Positions 9,403 through 18,348 of a stretch of DNA of 64,000 bases are shown here, one piece after another. How positions within the stretch are numbered: the stretch's first letter is position 1; every line of letters starts with the position of its first letter. The DNA is taken from contig NZ_JALJXV010000001.1 in the NCBI RefSeq assembly GCF_024170285.1, forward strand, positions 434,001 to 498,000. The letters are read 5' to 3'. The notes beneath the pieces are model-generated. The model made no database searches. It saw only the letters and a list, made by a program, of their open reading frames with translations, and was not told the origin of the DNA. Both the position numbers and the translations under genes were made by a program. The stretch comes from Natronocella acetinitrilica. GTDB taxonomy: Bacteria; Pseudomonadota; Gammaproteobacteria; Nitrococcales; Aquisalimonadaceae.

Positions 9403-11447
9403 GCGTCCTCCCCGCCGGCGGCATCACCCAGAAGGTCATCCAGATCGGGCAGGGATGGGGCAATGGTCCGCTCCCGCAATTCCCGCATGCGGGACACGGC
9501 CTGGCGGACGGCATCGCTGTCGCGGAAGTACTGTTCCGTCCAACGCTCCGCCTGCTCGAGACTGCTGCGATAGCTTTCCTCGTCGCGCTCCAGCAAGGCC
9601 AGTCGTGCCGTCAGGAGCTGGATGCGGATATGCTCCCGCAGGAACCATTCCTCATCGGGCGACAGCAGCGCTGGCGGCGCATCCTCACGGCGGACCACCA
9701 CCAGGCTGGACAGGCTCGCCTTCACCTGCTGCCAGGCGCGGGCGCCAGCCTCCTGCAGGCCAGCCAATGAGCCCAGGTCTGCGTCGCGATCACCTTCGAT
9801 GGGCCGGGCCTCCAGGCGTTGGGTCAATTCGGCGACAGGCCAGTCGTCCACCCCCCGTATGAGTCTGTGCAGTTCCGCCGACAACTCGCCCCGGTCCACC
9901 CGAGGAACATCCACCAGTGCCTCGATGGCGGCGCGTACGTCGCGGCGTCGATCGGCACCATCGCCCCCCAGCTCGCCGAGCAGGGCATCGGCGTTGCGCA
10001 GCGCGGCAAGAGCCCCCTGCACGTCCTGATGATAAACAGCCCGGCTGCGCGCCACCCGGAACAGGTAGTCGGCTTCAGACTGAATCCAGTCGGAACGCTG
10101 CGACCCCGCCAGGGTTTCCAGGCGTTCCATCTGCTCCCGGGCGCGGCTCTGGGTCTCCCGCAGTTGCGCCACGGCCTCTTCGGCACCAGCCAGATGCTGT
10201 ATGTGCGCCTGGTGCTCCGCCGCCAGATTATCCACCCGCCCAGCGAGCCGCTCGGCACGGGAAACCGCGCTATCCCGTAGCTCGGCCAGATCGTTGGCGC
10301 TGGCGCGGTCCTCAAGGCCGACCATCAGCGCTTCCTGTCGGTCGTACAACCACCAACCGCCGCCAGCGCCGAAGACGATAATGAAAAACAGCAGAATCAG
10401 GATCAGGGTGGGTCGATTATCCCTGGCCGGTTTCTCTTCCGGAGGCGGCTCCTCCGGCGGTTCGCCACCGTCACCACCATCCTGGTCGGATGTTGCCGGC
10501 AGGCTTTCCGCGTCGCCGGTCTCGACCTGATCGGGCTGCTCGATGTTCTCGGTGTCCTGATGACCTTCCCCACCCTGTTCCGGCCGCTCATACTGGTCCG
10601 ACGCCGCTTCTGATTCTGTGTTGCGCTTGTCGTCCGTCATGGAAGACCCCGTTTGTTGCCGCTGATCCCGCCAGCGTCTGATCCCCTCGATCAGGCCTCC
10701 GTCACTGGCCTCGGGTGCCACGCAAATGCCGCCGTGGAAACCCCGAACCCGCGCAGCGGTCGCCACCCGACCACTGACCGTGACCAAACCGATCGACAGC
10801 AACTCCGCCCGGCCTTCCTCACCGGCCAGGGCAAGCAGGTTTTCCAGTGCCTCGACACTGGTCACTACCGTTACGTCGAGCTCCTTCTCCAGCAAGGCCT
10901 CTGTCAGGGCAAGCGCGTCCGCCTGAGGCCGCACCCGCCGGTAGACTGCCAGGCTGTCCACCTCGGCACCCCGCTCCCGCAAGGTGTCGGCCAGCAGCTC
11001 CCGGCCACCGACGCCCCCTATCAGCATAGTCCGCTGGCCGCGAACGCGATGTAGCCGCGGATGGGCCAGCAGGCCTTCGCTGGTGTAGGGCCCATCAGGA
11101 CAGACTGCCACGTTAACGCCCTGCTTCTCCAGCGCTTCTGCCGTCGCGCGGCCGATCGCAGCGACTTCTACGGGCTGCGGGTCAGGCCAGGCAAGCCCCG
11201 CGATCTGCAGTGCCTGCATGGCGCAGTGAACGGCATTGGGACTGGTGAAAACCAGGAGATCCTGTTGCAGCAGGCGGCCGATGGCCGTCTGCACCCCCTC
11301 GCTCTCGGCAAGGGATTCGATGGCCAGCACGGGAAAGCGCATCGGCTTGACCCCGGTGGCCTCCAGTTTCTCGCAGAGCGACTCCGCCTGGTGCGCAGGG
11401 CGGGTCACCAGCACCCGGAGGCCTTCCAACGAGACCACAGCAGTCAC
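9399..11447 (-). CDS. hemDX: Fused uroporphyrinogen-III synthase / HemX membrane protein
   Basis: One continuous 682-codon frame carries two proteins that are separate in E. coli. Residues 1-262 are uroporphyrinogen-III synthase ([10 protein letters not shown] at 13-22, FTSPNAVH at 67-74), which closes hydroxymethylbilane to uroporphyrinogen III. Residues about 270-345 form a strongly acidic, proline-rich linker. One membrane helix (about 347-367) then leads into a coiled-coil periplasmic domain typical of HemX. An internal ATG at the linker start (codon ending at base 10638) could allow separate HemX synthesis, but no strong ribosome site is seen there. The start overlaps hemC by 4 nt. The fusion tethers a haem-pathway enzyme to the membrane. 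Confidence 0.92.
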   Translation of the reverse strand: MTAVVSLEGLRVLVTRPAHQAESLCEKLEATGVKPMRFPVLAIESLAESEGVQTAIGRLLQQDLLVFTSPNAVHCAMQALQIAGLAWPDPQPVEVAAIGRATAEALEKQGVNVAVCPDGPYTSEGLLAHPRLHRVRGQRTMLIGGVGGRELLADTLRERGAEVDSLAVYRRVRPQADALALTEALLEKELDVTVVTSVEALENLLALAGEEGRAELLSIGLVTVSGRVATAARVRGFHGGICVAPEASDGGLIEGIRRWRDQRQQTGSSMTDDKRNTESEAASDQYERPEQGGEGHQDTENIEQPDQVETGDAESLPATSDQDGGDGGEPPEEPPPEEKPARDNRPTLILILLFFIIVFGAGGGWWLYDRQEALMVGLEDRASANDLAELRDSAVSRAERLAGRVDNLAAEHQAHIQHLAGAEEAVAQLRETQSRAREQMERLETLAGSQRSDWIQSEADYLFRVARSRAVYHQDVQGALAALRNADALLGELGGDGADRRRDVRAAIEALVDVPRVDRGELSAELHRLIRGVDDWPVAELTQRLEARPIEGDRDADLGSLAGLQEAGARAWQQVKASLSSLVVVRREDAPPALLSPDEEWFLREHIRIQLLTARLALLERDEESYRSSLEQAERWTEQYFRDSDAVRQAVSRMRELRERTIAPSLPDLDDLLGDAAGGEDA

Positions 11448-12382
11448 TGATCCGTCTCCGCCAGCAGGGCCGCGAGGATGTCGCGGCCGCCGCGATCGAG
11501 GAGATCCTGGCCAAGGCGGGCACCAAGCGCGTCCACATCCGCCCGCAGCCCCCGGATCTCGCCACGCACCATGCGCTTTCCGTCGGGCGAGCCCACCAGG
11601 CCCCGCAACAGCACTTCACCGCCGTGCAATTCCGCATAGGCACCAATGGGCACCTGACAGCTGCCCTCCAGCTGACGATTCAGGGCGCGTTCCGCCGCTA
11701 CGCGAACGTGGCTGTCAGCATGGTCCAGCGGCTCGATCAGCGCCTCGATGACGCTGTCACCCACGCGACACTGAATGCCAAGCGCCCCCTGGCCTACCGC
11801 CGGCAAGCTCTCTTCCGGCGGCATGCGATGGGTGATGCGATCCGCCATTCCCAGGCGCTTGAGCCCGGAGGCGGCGAGTATGATGGCGTCGAATTCGCCC
11901 TCATCGAGCTTTCGCAGTCGCGTGTTGACGCTGCCGCGCAGGGTCTCCACCAGCAGATCCGGTCGCCGCGCCCGCACCTGACACTGCCGTCGCAGGCTGG
12001 CAGTCCCGAGCCTTGCTCCCTGGGGCAGGTCATCCAGCGTCGCGTAGCGCTTGGACACAAAGGCGTCGCAGGGATCATCGCGCTCCGGTACCACCGGCAC
12101 ATGCAATCTGGGCGTGACCTCGGCAGGAATGTCCTTCATGGAATGCACCGCGATGTCGGCGCGACCGTCCAGAAGGCCTTCCTCCAGCTCCTTCAGGAAC
12201 AGGCCCTTGCCACCGATCTTGGCCAGCGGGGCGTCCAGTATCCGATCGCCGCGGGTGCTCATCCGCACCAGTTCAACCTGCAGCCCCGGGTGATGGGCCT
12301 GCAATTGCTCGGCGACGTATTCCGCCTGCCAGACGGCGAGAGGCGACTTGCGGGTGGCAATGCGTAGAGGCTTATCCAACAT
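11444..12382 (-). CDS. hemC: Porphobilinogen deaminase (hydroxymethylbilane synthase)
   Basis: A 312-residue enzyme that polymerises four porphobilinogens to hydroxymethylbilane, the substrate of the adjacent HemD. The cofactor-binding cysteine is C242 in [14 protein letters not shown], to which dipyrromethane attaches. The HSMKDIP motif (80-86) supplies the catalytic aspartate D84, and the arginine-rich [12 protein letters not shown] stretch binds substrate carboxylates. Length and order match the family. It is the first gene of hemC-hemDX-hemY and lies 59 nt downstream of algR on the same strand, so part of its transcription may come from the algZ-algR promoter. Confidence 0.96.
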   Translation of the reverse strand: MLDKPLRIATRKSPLAVWQAEYVAEQLQAHHPGLQVELVRMSTRGDRILDAPLAKIGGKGLFLKELEEGLLDGRADIAVHSMKDIPAEVTPRLHVPVVPERDDPCDAFVSKRYATLDDLPQGARLGTASLRRQCQVRARRPDLLVETLRGSVNTRLRKLDEGEFDAIILAASGLKRLGMADRITHRMPPEESLPAVGQGALGIQCRVGDSVIEALIEPLDHADSHVRVAAERALNRQLEGSCQVPIGAYAELHGGEVLLRGLVGSPDGKRMVRGEIRGLRADVDALGARLGQDLLDRGGRDILAALLAETDQ

Positions 12383-12441
12383 AGTGCGAGGGTTTCCGCT
12401 GTTCTTGTTTAAAGATGTGTTCGATGCGGCCCGGCCGGCAA

Positions 12442-13194
12442 TCAGCCGCGGCCGGCCCGCTCCCGCAAGAGCCGGCGCAGATCCGCAACGTGCCGGCGAC
12501 TGACTTCCAGACGCTCCTCCAGACCTCGAAGGATAGCGTAGCGACGACCGTCCATGTCCTTTTCCAGGCCTGTGAGTCGATCAAGTGCCACCAGTGCGTT
12601 GCGATGCACACGCACGAAATAGGCAGGAAAGCGTTCCTCCAGCGTGCGCAGCGAGTCCTCTATCAGGTCCTCGCCATCGGCATGGCGTACGGTGACATAC
12701 TTGTGTTCGGCCTGCAGATAGTAGACCTGCTGCAGTGGGATCAGCTCCAGGTTACCGCGGCGCCGACACAGCAGGTGCGTCTGATCTCCACTGTGCGCGT
12801 CGGCCTCGACACGCTGTAGCGCGTCCAGCTGCGCCCGGTTCAGTTGCTGCGCCCGCTGCAGGGCCTGCTGCAAACGGGCCAGGCGCACGGGCTTGACCAG
12901 ATAATCAGCCCCACGGGCGTCAAAGGCCTCCAGGGCGTGCTCGCCGAATGCAGTCACGAAGATCACCGCCGGTGGCGCTTCCTGCATGCCGATCTTCGAG
13001 GCCGCCGCCAGGCCGTCCATGCCCGGCATGCGAATGTCCATCAGCACGACATCGGGACGATGGCGCTCTGCCAGCGCCACGGCCTCCTCGCCGTTACGGG
13101 CTCCACCCACCACCTGGTGCTCACCCAGGTCAGAAATCAGCTGCGCGAGTCGCTCCCGCGCCGGGGCCTCGTCGTCGACGATTAGCACCCTCAT
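12442..13194 (-). CDS. algR: LytTR-family response regulator, AlgR-like
   Basis: A 250-residue response regulator: receiver domain (1-120, phospho-acceptor D53 in [10 protein letters not shown]) and a C-terminal LytTR DNA-binding domain (about 140-245, with [17 protein letters not shown] and [10 protein letters not shown]). It is the orthologue of AlgR in gene order (algZ-algR-hemC), which in Pseudomonas controls alginate and type IV pilus genes. The targets here are unknown. Its start overlaps the stop of the kinase gene by 4 nt, the usual arrangement for a cognate pair. Confidence 0.88.
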   Translation of the reverse strand: MRVLIVDDEAPARERLAQLISDLGEHQVVGGARNGEEAVALAERHRPDVVLMDIRMPGMDGLAAASKIGMQEAPPAVIFVTAFGEHALEAFDARGADYLVKPVRLARLQQALQRAQQLNRAQLDALQRVEADAHSGDQTHLLCRRRGNLELIPLQQVYYLQAEHKYVTVRHADGEDLIEDSLRTLEERFPAYFVRVHRNALVALDRLTGLEKDMDGRRYAILRGLEERLEVSRRHVADLRRLLRERAGRG

Positions 13195-14216
13195 GCCTCG
13201 GCCGCCTGATAGGGAAACGACATGGTCAGGGTGTAGTCGCCATCCAACTCTCCGATGTTGAAATCAACCGCACCAGTGAAGGCCAGTCGCAGTCGTTCCT
13301 CCACATTTCTCTGCGCCATTCCCATGCCTCCGCTGCGCATCCCGCTGCCGCGGGGGTTGCGTATCTGCACCCAGACACGCCGCCCCTGCCGGCCACCAAG
13401 AATACTGACGGTACCCCCCGCCGTGTTGGGTTCGATGCCATGATAAATCGCATTTTCCAGCAGGGGTTGCAATGTCAGCGGCGGCAGGCGGGCGTCCCGT
13501 GGCAAGGCGTCCACGGCCCAGTCCACCTTGAGCCGATCCCCCAGCCGCAGGCGCTCGAGCCGCAGGTAGTCGGTCACCAGTTCGAGTTCGCGGGCCATGG
13601 TGGTGAAGCCACCCCGCGCCTCCAGACCGGCCCGGAACAAGGCCGCCAGATCCTCAACTGCGGCCTCCGCCTCGGCGGGACGCGAACGGATCATGGCCAC
13701 GATGGTGTTGAGGCTGTTGAACAGGAAATGGGGGCGAATGCGTGCCTGCAGCGCTTCGATACGTGCCGCTGACTCGGCTTCGAGCCGGCTGCGCCAGGCG
13801 TGCTGTACATAGAAGTAGCGCAGCACCAGGGTCACGATGATGGCGGCCATCGCCAGCGCCCGGCCCTGGAAAGCCAGGTGCTCGGCGCTGAAATTGCGCC
13901 CACCGCCAACGGCCTGCCAGGCGGCCTCGGTGACCATGGCCGTCACCAGCAGGATCACGCCACCGGCGCACAGCGAGGCGGTGAACACGGTCAGGCGCCG
14001 CAGCCAGGGCCGCAGCAGGCACAGCAACACCGAACTGGCCAGCGCCACCCACTGCAGGTAAAGCGAATACAGGCTCAACGCGGCCCAACGATCCGTGCCC
14101 ACGGGCTGTGCCAGTACCAGCAGGAACACCAGCAGCTGTACGATGACAACAACGCCGAACAGGGTACGAATGCGGCAGAATTCCGGCAGGAAAAAGCCGC
14201 TATTGTCGTTATTCAT
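13191..14216 (-). CDS. algZ: LytS/AlgZ-type sensor histidine kinase
   Basis: A 341-residue membrane kinase: four predicted membrane helices (about 19-37, 45-68, 76-98, 118-137), a His_kinase domain with [10 protein letters not shown] (phospho-accepting H163), and an ATPase region with [13 protein letters not shown] and [20 protein letters not shown]. It should phosphorylate the adjacent LytTR regulator. The frame stays open upstream, but the ATG at 14216 gives the usual N-terminus; a longer form would run into the divergent argH leader and has no family similarity. The intergenic region shared with argH is about 135 nt. Confidence 0.88.
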   Translation of the reverse strand: MNNDNSGFFLPEFCRIRTLFGVVVIVQLLVFLLVLAQPVGTDRWAALSLYSLYLQWVALASSVLLCLLRPWLRRLTVFTASLCAGGVILLVTAMVTEAAWQAVGGGRNFSAEHLAFQGRALAMAAIIVTLVLRYFYVQHAWRSRLEAESAARIEALQARIRPHFLFNSLNTIVAMIRSRPAEAEAAVEDLAALFRAGLEARGGFTTMARELELVTDYLRLERLRLGDRLKVDWAVDALPRDARLPPLTLQPLLENAIYHGIEPNTAGGTVSILGGRQGRRVWVQIRNPRGSGMRSGGMGMAQRNVEERLRLAFTGAVDFNIGELDGDYTLTMSFPYQAAEA

Positions 14217-14318
14217 GGATCGCCCGCGTTCCCCCCGCACTGCGTGCCATTCAGTGTGCGGTGTCGGCAGCGCCGCAGCAAGACGGGGGAAGGTCGGGAA
14301 GGGGCGCCGATCCTTCGG

Positions 14319-14324
14319 TATACT
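14319..14324 (+). promoter_or_regulatory. -10 element TATACT of the probable argH promoter
   Basis: TATACT preceded by CGG lies 27 nt before the argH start. No good -35 hexamer is seen at the right distance, so the call rests on the -10 box and its position in the divergent algZ/argH gap. The same GGTATACT context recurs before lptM-lysA and glyQ. Confidence 0.45.
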
Positions 14325-14351
14325 CCCGGGCTCGCCAATACTTGCAGACGG

Positions 14352-15776
14352 ATGACGATGAGCGACGACACCAAGACCAGCCAGCAGTTGTGGACGGGCC
14401 GCTTCACGGAGGCGACTGACCGCTTCGTCGAGGCCTTTACCGCGTCCGAGCACTTTGACCGCCGTCTCTACCGGCAGGACATTCGCGGTTCCATTGCCCA
14501 TGCCCGCATGCTCACCGCCTGCGGTGTGCTGACGGAAGCCGAGCGCGACGCTATCGTCCGTGGCCTGGGGGAGATTCAGGCAGAAATCGAGCAGGGCGCA
14601 TTCGAGTGGTCACCGGCACTTGAAGATGTGCACATGAACATCGAAAAGCGCCTCACGGACCGAATTGGCGACGCCGGCAAAAAACTGCACACCGGGCGTT
14701 CCCGCAATGATCAGGTGGCCACCGACATCCGCCTTTACCTGCGCGAGGCGATCGTGGAGATCCGCGCCGAGCTGCTGCGCTTTCAACAGGGTCTGGTGGA
14801 TCTGGCCGATCGCGAGGCGGACACCATCATGCCCGGCTTCACCCACCTGCAGGTGGCACAGCCGGTGAGCTTCGGCCACCACATGCTGGCCTGGTACGAG
14901 ATGCTGGTGCGTGATCAGGGACGGTTCGAGGATTGCGCGGCGCGGCTCAACGTCATGCCCCTGGGTTCCGCCGCGCTGGCGGGCACCAGCTTTCCCATCG
15001 ACCGTGCAATGACCTGCGCCGAACTCGGCTTCGATCGCCCCAGCGACAACTCGCTGGATGCGGTTTCGGATCGCGACTTCGCCATGGAGTTTGCCGCGGC
15101 CAGCTCGATCCTGCTGACCCATTTGTCGCGGATGGCCGAGGAGATGATTCTCTGGGCCTCGCCCATGTTCGACTTCATCGACCTGCCAGACCGCTTCTGT
15201 ACGGGTTCCAGCATCATGCCGCAGAAAAAGAACCCGGACGTGGCCGAGATCGTCCGCGGCAAGACGGCCCGGGTACACGGCCACCTGGTGGGCCTGCTCA
15301 CCCTGATGAAAGGTCAGCCGCTGGCCTACAACCGGGATAACCAGGAGGACAAGGAGCCCCTGTTTGATACCGTGGATACGGTTCGCGACTGCCTGCGCGC
15401 CTTCGCCGACATGGTGCCGGCCATTCACACCCGGCCGGAGAGCATGAAAGCCGCCGCCCGCAAGGGTTTCGCCACGGCCACGGATCTGGCGGACTACCTG
15501 GTGCGCAAGGGCGTGCCGTTTCGCGATGCCCACGCCATCGTCGGTGCCGCGGTGCGCCATGGAGTGGAGACGGGTCGCGATCTGGCGGACATGGAGCTTG
15601 AGACGCTGCGCGGCTTCTCCAACACCATCGAGGCTGATGTCTTCGAGGTGCTGACCCTTGAGGGCTCACTGGCGGCGCGTGACCATCACGGCGGCACCGC
15701 GCCCAATCAGGTGCGCCAGCAGGTGCAGAAGGCCCGGAAACGTTTGGCAGAGACGCCTGCCGAAGGGCGATCGTAG
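14352..15776 (+). CDS. argH: Argininosuccinate lyase
   Basis: Cleaves argininosuccinate to arginine and fumarate, the last step of arginine synthesis. The fumarase/aspartase-superfamily signature [12 protein letters not shown] is at about 285-296, and [15 protein letters not shown] marks the substrate region. The open frame extends far upstream on the antisense strand of algZ, but similarity begins at the SQQLWTGRF block, so the start is the ATG here (474 residues) or the ATG 6 nt downstream (472), which has a slightly better spacing to CGGA. The gene is divergent from algZ and followed by a long palindromic repeat 22 nt after its stop. Confidence 0.95.
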   Translation: MTMSDDTKTSQQLWTGRFTEATDRFVEAFTASEHFDRRLYRQDIRGSIAHARMLTACGVLTEAERDAIVRGLGEIQAEIEQGAFEWSPALEDVHMNIEKRLTDRIGDAGKKLHTGRSRNDQVATDIRLYLREAIVEIRAELLRFQQGLVDLADREADTIMPGFTHLQVAQPVSFGHHMLAWYEMLVRDQGRFEDCAARLNVMPLGSAALAGTSFPIDRAMTCAELGFDRPSDNSLDAVSDRDFAMEFAAASSILLTHLSRMAEEMILWASPMFDFIDLPDRFCTGSSIMPQKKNPDVAEIVRGKTARVHGHLVGLLTLMKGQPLAYNRDNQEDKEPLFDTVDTVRDCLRAFADMVPAIHTRPESMKAAARKGFATATDLADYLVRKGVPFRDAHAIVGAAVRHGVETGRDLADMELETLRGFSNTIEADVFEVLTLEGSLAARDHHGGTAPNQVRQQVQKARKRLAETPAEGRS

Positions 15777-15798
15777 CCGAACACCCATCATTGCGGTG

Positions 15799-15906
15799 CC
15801 CTGTGGCGGGTGCGTCGGTCGGGGACCGTCAGCGACAGGGACGTCGCTGTCGAGCCTACAGGGACGTATTCACGGCGTGTCCCTGACCGACGCACCCGCC
15901 ACAGGG
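15799..15906 (+). repeat. Palindromic repeat element, copy A (predicted structured RNA)
   Basis: The outer arms 15799-15820 and 15885-15906 are a perfect 22-nt inverted repeat, and pairing continues into the core through one G-T pair. The 60-nt core (15823-15882) recurs at 16035-16094 and 57091-57150. Two hairpins lie within it: CAGCGAC/GTCGCTG around loop AGGGAC (15837-15842), and TAC/GTA around loop AGGGAC (15860-15865). The plus strand is the orientation in which arm mismatches become wobbles, and argH is on plus, so the element would sit in the argH 3' untranslated region. It could also serve as a terminator, although no T-run follows. Small reading frames crossing it are not genes. Confidence 0.85.
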
Positions 15907-16015
15907 CCCTCGCCGCAAGCCCGCCACATTCTTAACGTGTCGTCGAGCGCTGTCATCATCTGCGCCGGAGGACCAGCCGTGCAATCGGATCGCGGGGCCA
16001 TCACCGGGGAACGCC
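15907..16015. other. Gap between repeat copies A and B
   Basis: No convincing gene, promoter or RNA gene was seen between the two palindromic repeats. With the repeats it makes up a gene-free stretch of about 400 nt between argH and the carboxylesterase gene, which converge on it. Confidence 0.6.
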
Positions 16016-16113
16016 GGTTGCGTACGCCTCTCCGGGACACGCCGTAAACCCATCCATGGGGGCTCGACAGCGACATCCCTGTCGCTGACGGTCCCGAAGA
16101 GGCGCACACAACC
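16016..16113 (-). repeat. Palindromic repeat element, copy B (predicted structured RNA)
   Basis: The core at 16035-16094 matches copy C at 53 of 60 positions and copy A at 52 of 60. The flanking arms (16016-16034 and 16095-16113) are complementary at 16 of 19 positions and unrelated in sequence to the arms of A and C. The three mismatches are C-A or A-C on the plus strand, hence G-U wobbles on the minus strand. Two paired positions of the first hairpin have changed together relative to A and C (TAC/GTA to CCC/GGG). On the minus strand the loops read AGGGAT and ATGGAT. It lies 63 nt beyond the stop of the minus-strand carboxylesterase gene, in the same orientation. Confidence 0.8.
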
Positions 16114-16176
16114 AGCGTTTGGGGCAACGGCCTTGGAGTGCGGATTTCGGCGCTGGGGGGCACTCAGAGATCCGTA

Positions 16177-16851
16177 TCAATCCGTCAGGACAGTCTGCAG
16201 CCAGCGGCTGATGGCCTCGATTTCCTCGAAACAGACCTGATGCACCATGGAATACTCATGCCACTCGACACGGTACCCGTGCTGCTCGAGAGTCTGCTGG
16301 CTGTTGCGTCCCAGACTGATATCCAGCACCGGATCCATCTGGCCATGGGCCAGAAACACCGGTGTCTCGGCGTTGGCCTCATGGCGCTCCGCCGCGAAGC
16401 GATCCGCCAGCGGCAGATAGGTGGACAAGCCCATGATGCCGGCCAGCCGCTGTGGGTAGCGCAGACCCGTGTGCAAGGCGATGGCCCCACCCTGGGAAAA
16501 GCCCGCAAGCACCAGTCGCTCCGGCGGCACACCACGCTCGCCTTCCCGCTCGATCAACTGATGGATCTGCGCCGCAGACGCGGCGATACCCTCTGCATCC
16601 TGCGGAGCACCGCCGCCCAGGGTGACAATGTCGTACCAGGCGCGCATGGCCATACCGCCGTTCAGGGTGACCGGCCGCACCGGCGCATGGGGAAAGATGA
16701 AGCGGATGGCTGGATCGTTAGGCAGGCGCAGTTCCGGCACAATAGGCTCGAAATCGTGGCCGTCGGCCCCCAGGCCGTGCATCCAGATCACGCTGTAGCG
16801 GGCCTGATCGCCCCCACCAACCTCCACCGTTGGCAATAATTCGTCACTCAT
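16177..16851 (-). CDS. Carboxylesterase / phospholipase, alpha/beta hydrolase
   Basis: A 224-residue protein of the carboxylesterase (acyl-protein thioesterase-like) family. WMHGLGADGHDF (23-34) forms the oxyanion loop, GFSQGG (117-122) holds the nucleophile S119, HGQMDPV contains D173 and the triad closes with H204. It hydrolyses carboxylic esters of short to medium chain; the natural substrate is unknown. No signal peptide is seen. It converges with argH across the repeat-rich gap and is divergent from lptM-lysA. Confidence 0.88.
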   Translation of the reverse strand: MSDELLPTVEVGGGDQARYSVIWMHGLGADGHDFEPIVPELRLPNDPAIRFIFPHAPVRPVTLNGGMAMRAWYDIVTLGGGAPQDAEGIAASAAQIHQLIEREGERGVPPERLVLAGFSQGGAIALHTGLRYPQRLAGIMGLSTYLPLADRFAAERHEANAETPVFLAHGQMDPVLDISLGRNSQQTLEQHGYRVEWHEYSMVHQVCFEEIEAISRWLQTVLTD

Positions 16852-16910
16852 TCCCGGCTCCCCGTTTGCTTGCCATGGTCGGGCGCGCTGCGGAGCGCCC
16901 GCTGGATCGG

Positions 16911-16916
16911 TATACT
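16911..16916 (+). promoter_or_regulatory. -10 element TATACT of the probable lptM-lysA promoter
   Basis: TATACT in a CGGTATACTACC context lies 43 nt before the lptM start. A convincing -35 was not found, so confidence is moderate. It is placed to drive the lptM-lysA-dapF-DUF484-xerC series. Confidence 0.45.
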
Positions 16917-16959
16917 ACCGCCCATGCCGGTTTCTTGCGCGGCCCGCGAGGTGAATCGC

Positions 16960-17073
16960 TTGCGAAAATCCTGCTTGATTGGCGTTCTGCTCTTGGTGGT
17001 GGTGCTGCTCGGCGGTTGCGGCCAGAAAGGCGACCTTTTTCTGCCTGATGACCAGTCCGAGAACGCATCCTGA
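16960..17073 (+). CDS. lptM: LptM-like small lipoprotein (YifL family)
   Basis: A 37-residue lipoprotein. A hydrophobic signal leads to the lipobox LLGGC, followed by GQKGDLFLP, which resembles the GQKGPLYLP of LptM/YifL. LptM in E. coli binds the LptD/E lipopolysaccharide translocon and aids its oxidative maturation. The start was chosen as TTG because a strong GAGGTG ribosome site (16948-16953) lies 6 nt upstream; the in-frame GTG at 16951 overlaps that site and the ATG at 16924 lacks one. Its place directly before lysA is the conserved context. The C-terminal tail is short and polar. Confidence 0.82.
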   Translation: MRKSCLIGVLLLVVVLLGGCGQKGDLFLPDDQSENAS

Positions 17074-17100
17074 CACGTAACCGTCTTCCAGGGAGTCCGG

Positions 17101-18348
17101 ATGGAAGCCTTCAATTACCGCGGCGGCACGCTCTACGCCGAGGATGTCGCCTTGTCCGATATCGCCGCAGAACACGGTACCCCGGCCTATGTCTACAGCC
17201 GCGCAGCCATCGAACAGGCCTGGCGCGACTTCGACCATGCCTTCGCTGACCTGCCACACCAGGTCTGCTACGCGGTAAAGGCCAACTCCAGCCTGGCAGT
17301 GCTCAATTTGCTGGCCCGTCTCGGCTCCGGTTTCGACATCGTCTCCGGGGGCGAGCTTGAGCGCGTGCTACGCGCCGGCGGCGACCCGAGCCGAATCGTC
17401 TTCTCCGGGGTGGCGAAGACCAGACGGGAAATCGCCGACGCCATCAACAAGGGGATCGGCTGCTTCAACGTGGAGTCCTTGCCGGAACTGGAGCGCATCC
17501 AGTACATCGCGTCCCGGCTCGATGCCCGGGCGCCGGTATCGCTGCGGGTCAATCCCGACGTGGACGCCGATACACATCCCTACATCTCCACCGGGCTGAA
17601 AGAGAACAAGTTCGGCATCCCACTGGATGAGGCCGAGGCGCTGTACCGGCGCCGTGCCGATTTCCCGGCACTGGACTTCGTCGGCGTGGATTACCACATC
17701 GGCTCGCAGCTGACCCGCCTCGACCCCTTCATTGACGCCCTCGACCGGGTTCTCGCCATGGTGGACCGCCTGGCCGAGGACGGCCTGCGGCTCAGGCATC
17801 TGGATATCGGCGGTGGGCTGGGGGTGCGCTATCGCGACGAGACGCCGCCGGCACCGGACGCCTATGCCGCTGCGCTGTTGCCGCGCTTGCGCGGCCGCGA
17901 ACTGGACATCTACATGGAACCCGGTCGCGCCATCGTCGCCAATGCCGGTGTCATGCTGACCCGGGTGGAGTACCTCAAGGCGACGCCGGAAAAGCACTTC
18001 GCCCTGGTGGATGGCGCCATGAACGATCTGCTGCGTCCGGCGCTCTACGGGGCCTGGCAAGCCATCGACCCGGTCACGCCGAGGGATGGCGCCCCGACTA
18101 ACTGGGACGTGGTAGGTCCGGTGTGCGAAACCGCGGACTTTCTCGGCAAGGACCGTTCACTGACGCTGGAACCGGGGGATCTCCTGGCGGTTCGCTCCGC
18201 CGGCGCCTACGGTTTCGTCATGGCCAGCAACTACAACACCCGGCCTCGGCCACCGGAGCTCATGGTAGACGGTGATCAGGTACACCTGATCCGCCGCCGC
18301 GAAACCGTCGACGATCTACTCACCGGCGAACGGCTGCTGGAGGATTGA
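17101..18348 (+). CDS. lysA: Diaminopimelate decarboxylase
   Basis: A 415-residue PLP enzyme converting meso-diaminopimelate to lysine. The PLP lysine is K60 in CYAVKANSS; the HIGSQ motif near 200, the glycine-rich DIGGGLGV and the EPGRAIVANAG phosphate-binding segment are all present. The C-terminal CETADFLGKDR block carries the cysteine that reaches the active site across the dimer. A GGAG site precedes the ATG. It follows lptM by 27 nt and overlaps dapF by 1 nt, so lysine formation and the preceding epimerase step are coupled. Confidence 0.96.
   Translation: MEAFNYRGGTLYAEDVALSDIAAEHGTPAYVYSRAAIEQAWRDFDHAFADLPHQVCYAVKANSSLAVLNLLARLGSGFDIVSGGELERVLRAGGDPSRIVFSGVAKTRREIADAINKGIGCFNVESLPELERIQYIASRLDARAPVSLRVNPDVDADTHPYISTGLKENKFGIPLDEAEALYRRRADFPALDFVGVDYHIGSQLTRLDPFIDALDRVLAMVDRLAEDGLRLRHLDIGGGLGVRYRDETPPAPDAYAAALLPRLRGRELDIYMEPGRAIVANAGVMLTRVEYLKATPEKHFALVDGAMNDLLRPALYGAWQAIDPVTPRDGAPTNWDVVGPVCETADFLGKDRSLTLEPGDLLAVRSAGAYGFVMASNYNTRPRPPELMVDGDQVHLIRRRETVDDLLTGERLLED

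Noticed and set aside
13800-14351. N-terminal extension of ArgH over the algZ gene
   Set aside because: Antisense to a clear kinase; ArgH homology starts only after base 14352.
15856-16163. Small frames over repeat copies A and B, similar to frames over copy C
   Set aside because: Their apparent protein similarity comes only from the repeated nucleotide core, and frames differ between copies; structure, not coding, explains the conservation.
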